From contig NW_019776023.1 in assembly GCF_001039355.2 (NCBI RefSeq), forward strand, positions 57,570-111,616: a stretch of DNA of 54,047 nucleotides. Reading direction: 5' to 3'. Every line of letters begins with the position of its first letter. Positions within the stretch are counted from its first letter, which is position 1. The position numbers were made by a program, and so were the translations under genes. This DNA comes from Lingula anatina (lineage: Eukaryota; Brachiopoda; Lingulata; Lingulida; Lingulidae). Shown in pieces: positions 48,435-54,047 of this stretch. The notes below the pieces were generated by a model, which worked only from the letters and a program-made list of their open reading frames with translations, was not told where the DNA came from and ran no database searches.

Positions 48435-48505
48435 TGCATCGGCCGGGAATCGAACCCGGGCCGCCCGCGTGGCAGGCGAGCATTCTACCACTGAACCACC
48501 GATGC
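48435..48505 (-). tRNA. tRNA-Gly (GCC), array copy 10
   Basis: Intact 71-nt gene; TTCTTTTACATC follows. Last (most upstream on this strand) copy of the array. Confidence 0.95.
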
Positions 48506-48761
48506 TTGACAATAGACACTATGTTTGCCGATGTACCTACCGGCGCCCTCCCCCTCCAAATAATAAATTCACCATTATAATGTTGATGTGTTTTCTACAA
48601 GTTTGGGCGGGGTAACGTATCAAACATAACACAATAAATGTGTTCTTTTCCAACTAACTTACCAAAAGTTATTTTTCATCAAAAGTAATAATCTACATCT
48701 TGTTTGTTTCCGTGAGGTAAAGTGTAATTTACATAATTACAGGTGTGCGTGATTAGTTTAA

Positions 48762-48917
48762 CAGGGCGGATCTAGAGAAATTTTCTGACAGTCTTCCAAA
48801 TTATCTTTGTTGATCCATCCTCCATTTTGACCAGAAAACATACGATACCCGTCAATGTAAACTTGAAAATCTGACCGTCTTCTGGAAGACCCAGAAGACG
48901 GCCTAAATCCGCCCCTG
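48762..48917 (-). mobile_element. 156-bp MITE (CAGGGGCGGATTTAGG family), copy 2, inverted
   Basis: Reverse complement of the family at 26923, with the same GGTCTTCC..GAAGACGG hairpin; right terminus CAGGGGCGG intact on minus, left terminus one G short. TTTAA flanks both sides (48757-48761, 48918-48922). Confidence 0.9.
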
Positions 48918-48969
48918 TTTAATAACTGCCACAAGGTCAGAGAAAGTTTTAACAGACGTTTCTGTTCTG

Positions 48970-50287
48970 ACATCAGAATTCACCTCCTCTTCCCAACCCA
49001 CACTTTCTCTCCCCCGGAAACAAGGCTATATTCCGAAGGTTTTATCCGATAATCCAAGAAATAACAAAAATTCCTCTTTTTTGATGAAAAAGTTTCCCAT
49101 ATTCTCAAGGCCTTCTATAGTCCTAAAACCCACAAAATGACAAAATTCCTTCTTTTTGTAAAAATTTTTTTTCTTCGAAGACTCTACGTTCAGATGGTTC
49201 TTTTGTCTAAACTACATGCTCTGATACATTCTTTTGGCTCATAAGTTCTCTATGGCAGAGCCTGTGGTCTCTTAAACCTCAAAGTGAGCAGGAATTCGCG
49301 GTTTTAGTTAGGCCTAATAATGCGATCGCAATTACAAATCCACGTCTCCAAGTCACTAACTGCTATTCAGTCTATAAGGCCTAACAGAGATTTAAATACG
49401 TTTTCTCACAGAAGCACACCTTGAGTCCCTTAGCATATGCTGCAGCATAGAAGTACATCGTGGTGATAAACTTTCATGGCTACAGTAAACCCCCTATTGC
49501 CGTATCAGTTGATCCCTCGTTGATAAAATGGGACGTAGCGTTATATATAACGGTCTGCATCAGAAGATAGAAAACCAAATCTCCACACTGAGTTTACGCA
49601 TTGTTTGATATCGCACTGTGATATCGTCCAGATATCGCGCAGAATATACCGTGTGAATTTATTTGAACTGGCGTAATGAGACTAAATTTGGTTTTTAGGG
49701 TACTTTGACGAGATATGTGAAATCAAGGGGAATAATGTATAAAGCGAGGGAAAGGCGGGGTCTCGTAAAATCGTTACTTAATAGAACTGAGTTTTCAGCA
49801 ATTTCAAGATTTTTGTGTGTGAAATGTCACATAAAAACAAGAGTGACTGGACAAATTGGTAATCTTATCAGTTAGCAGAACAAACGAATTTACGGTTTAA
49901 TATTGATGTAGGTATACCGTAACATTCTGACGCAAGTAGGAACAAAGAAAAATGGAAGCACGACAATCGTGAAGCAATAAAGTTGATATACACTTCTTTC
50001 ATTGTGAATGCGTGAACTGGTTTCTAAATGGACTTCCATTCCTTTAGAAATCAGTATCTGTAAAAGTTCTGCGCGCAAATTTACCAGTTTCTAGTTTTGA
50101 TCATTTATCGACACCCTGGGTTACAGACCAATGAGATCCACCAACTGAGCTATCACCTTCTCATCTCTAAATGGATGACATTCAGGGGGCATTTCAGCAG
50201 AACGACTGTGCCCTTTTCTATAAGCCGTGTAGATTTTGAAGTGATCGTGTCTAACAGCAGCAAAACTAGCACATACCGAGGAAAACC
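48970..50287. other. Intergenic region upstream of the SDR gene
   Basis: No gene recognised. Should contain the promoter and 5' UTR of the gene starting at 50288; no clear TATA box close to it. Confidence 0.4.
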
Positions 50288-53200
50288 ATGCAAATCTCAG
50301 GAAAGGTTGCCATAGTTACTGGCGGTGCACAGGGAATAGGACGGGCCATAGTAGAGGCTATACTGGAAAAAGGAGGAAAGGTGCGCTTTGCCTGTGACAT
50401 TGATGACTGAGAGAGAGAAGGAAAGAGAGAGAGAGAGAGAGAATTGGAGAGGAAGAGAGAGATGGAGGGGAGGTGAAACATGTCCTCATTTAAGATTATG
50501 ATGAAATTTGCACTAAAGTGAAATGTAGTGTCTAAAAATTTTATTACAGAGAATTTGCCACATTTGAATGAAGGGGGCGAAGTGGAGGGGGGTGAAGGAT
50601 GCCATCAACTGACTAAAACAAAATTGACGTTCGATTACAAATATTGTTTCACCGGAGAGAAAACAAACTATTTTCAGGTTACTATTGTAGATGTCAACTC
50701 TTCTGTAGGCGAGAAAACCGCTGAAGAACTGAGAGGAAAACATGGGGAATCTGACGTCATATTTGTTAAATGTGACGTCACTGACAATGACCAGTTCGAC
50801 AGTAAGTCTAAGAGAACGAGATTCCCCTATTTATAAAGAAAATGTTCAAAGTATAAAAGTATGAAAAAACAATATGACTGCAATTTCCTTTCTTATCCGC
50901 ACAATTCAAATGCAGTGAATTACCAATTGTTTTTGTTTCGACTTTTACAACTGAAACCGTACTTTTTTCCTCATTTAAAAAAATATAGACCTGCTCTGTA
51001 ATTTGTATTCCTATTTTCAGATGTTTTCATACAAACTAAAAGTCACTTTGGTCGTGTCGATATTGTTGTAAACAATGCTGGTATTTTTGACGAAAACGAC
51101 GTGAAAAAATGCACATCGGTCAACCTGGTAAGTTCATGTATTGAGGTGAATTATCTTACTTTTTTGTGTATCTTTTTTTAAATAAACCAGATATATACTT
51201 CAAATGTATATTTATCTGTGTCTTTAACAAAAGAAAGCTGCGCTTCCGTCTTTGTCAAGCACCCAGAGTTTCAGAGGACATTGGAACCCAGTGGCGGATT
51301 TAGGGGGATTGTTAGGGGGTCCTGCCCCTCCCTCTTCGATTTCTGAAAAATATTCACACCCAGGGTCCCCTCCTGAAATTCGAATTTTGACTAGCTGAAT
51401 CATAGTTCTAAACTGTACCAAATGTCACTGTTCGCCGTCTAAAATACAAAAAAATTTTAGGGGCCCTTCAGTGGACCCCAAACCCCACTCCAAACAGCGT
51501 TGCAACCGCATTCTGTCATTCCTAAATATCGGACCCCCCGCCCTTCAAAAAATCCTGGATCCACCCCTGAAACCTCCACACTGTTAGTAAAGGGGTGAGC
51601 TTTAGACCCCATTCCCACAGATTTTAGATCGATCTATCTCTGTGGGAGTCGCACTAGATTACTGTAAGCTTAGCCGGCTTAAGCGTCTGTCCCGCCTACT
51701 AAAAGATGTAAGGGGGGTAATTAACTACCGTGCGCGCTCGGCTGACATCAATTTAGCGTGAACCTCCAGGGAGTTAGGTCGATCTAGATGGATCAATCTA
51801 AATCTATGGGAATGCAGTCTTAGAATGGGTTCCCATACCAAGATCTATCCATCTGGATCGGTCTAATTCCTTGGGGAGTCTCACTACATTGCTATCAACT
51901 AACCGGCTTAAATGTCTGTCACGCGTACCGAATCAGCTAGGGGGTACAGATAATTACCCCCTAACAGCTTTACTAGGCGTGACAGACATTTAAACCGGTT
52001 GAGTCAATAGCAATTTGGTGAGACAGATAGATCCAAATTTCTGTGGGAATGGTCCCTAAGGCGATTCCCAGCAAGCATTGAACGACATGTTACACATCTT
52101 GATATTTTCAGAACTCCGTGATCTGCGGCACAATGCTGGGAGTGGAACACATGAGAAAGAATAAAGAAGGCGGTGAGGGGGGAGTCGTCGTCAACATGGC
52201 ATCAACGGCAGGTAACTAAGACCCCATTCCCAGAGATTACATCAATCCAAACTAGATCGACCTAACTCCCTGGGGGTTCACGCTAAATAGCTGTCAGCCG
52301 AGCGGGCACGAAAGTTAATTACCCCCTTACAGCTTATAGTAGGCGGGACGGACATTTAAGCCGGATTATCTGGCAGTAATCTAGTGAGACTCCCCACGGG
52401 GATAGATCGATCTAAAATCTATGGGAATACGCCCTTAGACTGGGTTCCCATACCTAAATTTGGCAATTAATTCCTTGTATTTCTGTGAAACTGGCTTATT
52501 CTTGGACATAATAACGTAATTTTGCTCATGGCTTATTTAAGAAGAATTGCACTGTAAAATTATCAACAAGATGTTGGTACATCATACAGACATATTTTGG
52601 GGACTTAAAGTTTAGACCACTTAGGGGAGATAACCGTTTTGTGAAACCGGCCCCATAACTTAAAAAATGAATGTTTTGTGATATACATGTGTATTATATA
52701 ATATATATACTGTAAAAAGTCTGAAGAGTTATCATCGCTTTGGAAATGCTCATTACAGGTCTCCAGCCGTATCCACTCATCCCTGTCTACACGGCTACCA
52801 AGCACGGTATTGTTGGGTACACGCGCTGCTGGGGGGTAAGTTCTGTACTAGGGACCATTCCCAGACCCTATCTTATTAACTGTGGATCGTTGTATCTCTT
52901 TGGGGATTCTCATTAAATTGCAATCAACTTAAGCGGCTTAGATGTCTGTCACGCCTACTGAAGCTGCTAGGGGGTATTTAATTATTGTTTGGCAGATTCA
53001 GTAGGCGTACCAGCTGGCATCTAAGCTGAAAGCAATTTAGTGAGAAATCCATCGGAGATGGATCGAGCCTGCTATATCGATCTAGGTATGGGAACTAAGT
53101 GGTATTCTACACTTTGAGTGCTTTCATTGCCGACGTGGCTATTTTAAAAAGCTGTGGAATGGTTTTCACAATGTTAAAAAGAGAACTACCCAGCGCGGTA

Positions 53201-53435
53201 GAAATATGTTTTCGGTAAAAGACGGATTATTAGTCACCACAATAATTGAACGACCCATCATGCACGCATATTTATACTTTATTCTCCACATTTTGAATTT
53301 TTAGAAATAAAATACATCATCGTACTTACATGTAGATGTATACCATTATATTTCCAGGCCAACCCAGATTTCCCGTACCAGCAAGTGCGTGTCAACTGCC
53401 TGTGTCCACATCTCACAAATACCAGTCTTCTTCAG
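50288..53435 (+). CDS. 15-hydroxyprostaglandin dehydrogenase-like short-chain dehydrogenase (exons 1-6)
   Basis: Exons 50288-50380, 50678-50801, 51021-51127, 52112-52211, 52759-52835 and the first part of 53358-53524, all with GT..AG borders and matching phases. The start [20 protein letters not shown] holds the Rossmann TGGxxGIG motif; VTIVDVN, CDVTD, NNAG, the NMAST serine and the catalytic YTATK (Tyr-x-x-x-Lys) follow, then VRVNCLCP. This is a classical NAD-type SDR closest in feel to HPGD, which oxidises the 15-hydroxyl of prostaglandins; substrate here is unproven. The usual C-terminal substrate-loop and dimer region (about 60-70 residues after the P-x-x-x-x-T motif) is missing: the frame goes into SCAP-like sequence instead. 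A GA-rich tract lies in intron 1, MITEs in introns 3-5. Confidence 0.8.
50411..50475. repeat. GA-rich microsatellite in SDR intron 1
   Basis: Imperfect (ga)n and gagag tracts between exon 1 and exon 2. Confidence 0.9.
51289..51569. mobile_element. 281-bp MITE-like element (CAGTGGCGGATTTAGGG ends)
   Basis: Starts CAGTGGCGGATTTAGGG and ends CTGGATCCACCCCTG, similar at both ends to the elements at 26923 and 48762 but with an unrelated interior. Flanks GAACC and AAACC form a 5-bp target duplication with one mismatch. Confidence 0.7.
51605..51819. mobile_element. Harbinger-like TTA MITE in SDR intron 3 (first of a pair)
   Basis: GACCCCATTCCC...GGGAATGCAGTC with TTA on both sides (51602-51604, 51820-51822). 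Subterminal AGATCGATCTA and its near-complement at the other end. Confidence 0.85.
51823..52056. mobile_element. Harbinger-like TTA MITE in SDR intron 3 (second of a pair)
   Basis: Shares the TTA at 51820 with its neighbour and runs to gtgggaatggtccc. The two abut, so the second entered at the edge of the first or they arose together. Confidence 0.75.
52220..52434. mobile_element. Harbinger-like TTA MITE in SDR intron 4
   Basis: GACCCCATTCCC...GGGAATACGCCC beginning nine bases after the exon-4 donor. Internally almost the same as the copy at 11837. Followed at 52438 by a stub of another terminus (gactgggttcccatacc). Confidence 0.8.
52850..53095. mobile_element. Harbinger-like TTA MITE in SDR intron 5
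   Basis: Diverged copy from gggaccattccc to ggtatgggaac with the same inner landmarks (tctgtcacgcctact, ggatcg). Confidence 0.65.
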
Positions 53436-54024
53436 CTGACGCCAGAGCAGAAGGCGGCCGGTGTAGTGCGCCACGTGCGTCTCTGGGAGGCGTGGTACCC
53501 CATGGCAATGAAGACCGCTCTCAGGTGTGTGTGTGTGTGTGTGTGTGCTATAGGAACTGAGAAGTGTTTTGGAGTGTTATAATTCCTATATAATTTCTCC
53601 ATGCTGTCTGTGTTTCAGATGTGTCTGTTCTAGGAACTATGCCAAGTGGAGAAGTTCTTGGAGTAAGTCAAAGAAGAGAACCAAGGCAAGCCCTTACTTT
53701 AAGATGATCAAGGAGGCACTGCCACTGAGGCTGATAGGCCATAACCAGGTACAGAAAGTGTACTTACTAGTACTAATAATACTTTAATCAGAATTTTTTT
53801 TCCTCTCCTGGTTACAATTTGAGTCAGCCACTCACCTTATCAGAATGATTGTTCTTCCATTAAATTACAAATATGTAGACATTATTGACAGAGATCTGTT
53901 GATTTCAGGAGATAGAGTGTATGGTGACAGACGGCCCCCTGCTCATCAGTTGCTGTCTGGGGGGACAGTTACGTGTCTGGGACACCACCTCTGGCGAGTG
54001 CCTCACTGTCATACACAGAAAATG
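53436..54024 (+). CDS. SCAP: SCAP-like segment (start of cytosolic WD40 region), continuing past the window
   Basis: The rest of exon 6 (LTPEQKAAGVVRHVRLWEAW to donor CTCAG|GTGTGT), exon 7 (53619-53748, SRNYAKWR.. to GHNQ) and exon 8 (53909-54024). Exon 8 reads EIECMVTDGPLLISCCLGG then QLRVWDTTSGECLTVI, very close to the first WD repeat of animal SCAP, the SREBP escort protein of the ER; the SRNYAKW stretch matches the segment just before it. The sterol-sensing domain and transmembrane helices expected upstream are absent from this window. An acceptor-like cttcttcag ends exactly at 53435, so the SCAP exon may natively start at 53436. Whether this is a fusion gene, a partial SCAP copy or a misassembly is open. 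Confidence 0.7.
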
Positions 54025-54047
54025 GTGAGTCATACCCAGAAACTGCT

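Larger units (their letters stand above)
27601..48760. repeat. Tandem array of tRNA-Gly repeat units (1.3-1.5 kb, diverged)
   Basis: Blocks recur in the same order many times: aaactccctgcacaacaacaccaagttcg; ggtataattcgaacggatttattacg; atggcgttattacgtgaggacatg; TGACGTCA; a minus-strand tRNA-Gly; a C-run; acgtccttttcc; gcaagtgtgcgtgacgaggttaattactgac; and ggccctggtcgagggtag. Some units are shortened, one carries an EF-hand gene, others hold MITEs. Direct orientation points to unequal exchange rather than transposition. Confidence 0.85.

Noticed and set aside
27601-48760. CRISPR-like or satellite interpretation of the regularly spaced 71-bp repeat
   Set aside because: The repeat is a folded tRNA-Gly gene with Pol III boxes and terminators, the spacing exceeds 1 kb, and the spacers are themselves homologous.

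Overview
The window is animal nuclear DNA: AT-rich, with spliced genes (GT..AG introns), eukaryotic tRNA genes without an operon layout, and dense transposable elements. The somatomedin-B type secreted/receptor protein, the secreted EF-hand proteins and the many SAP/SWIM/YqaJ transposon genes suggest a lophotrochozoan, most likely a mollusc (inference). Two single-N positions (13925 and 38313) mark assembly joins.

Region by region. 1-2,300: minus-strand gene for a secreted or receptor ectodomain with a Ser/Thr-rich 8-residue repeat and a somatomedin-B-like module; its reading frame is broken. 3,245-3,322: an odd tRNA-Gly-like gene on the plus strand, then a 263-bp foldback element. 3,830-6,470: a 46-bp minisatellite with a higher-order repeat. 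8,000-26,375: a transposon graveyard with two near-identical copies of a Ty3/gypsy integrase fragment, each interrupted by a SAP/YqaJ transposon (ISL2EU-like), a 2.7-kb segment carrying the SWIM exon that is present twice, a gypsy 3' LTR, env-like and gag-like fragments, an intron-containing Tc1 transposase, and several MITEs whose empty sites are visible in the sister copies.

27,600-48,760: a tandem array of diverged 1.3-1.5 kb units, most carrying one tRNA-Gly(GCC) gene on the minus strand (ten copies: seven intact, three degenerate) and a conserved TGACGTCA palindrome. Within the array sits a 3.9-kb direct duplication that carries a two-exon secreted EF-hand gene plus a tRNA-Gly gene. Further MITEs (Tc1/mariner-like, Harbinger-derived, 5-bp-TSD type) are inserted in individual units.

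50,288-54,047: a plus-strand spliced gene that begins as a 15-hydroxyprostaglandin-dehydrogenase-like short-chain dehydrogenase and, within its sixth exon, passes in frame into sequence followed by SCAP-like exons (cytosolic WD40 region), running off the right end. The introns of this gene hold four copies of one PIF/Harbinger-like MITE family. The SDR-SCAP chimera is the most unusual coding observation; the tRNA-Gly array with an embedded gene duplication is the most unusual large-scale structure.
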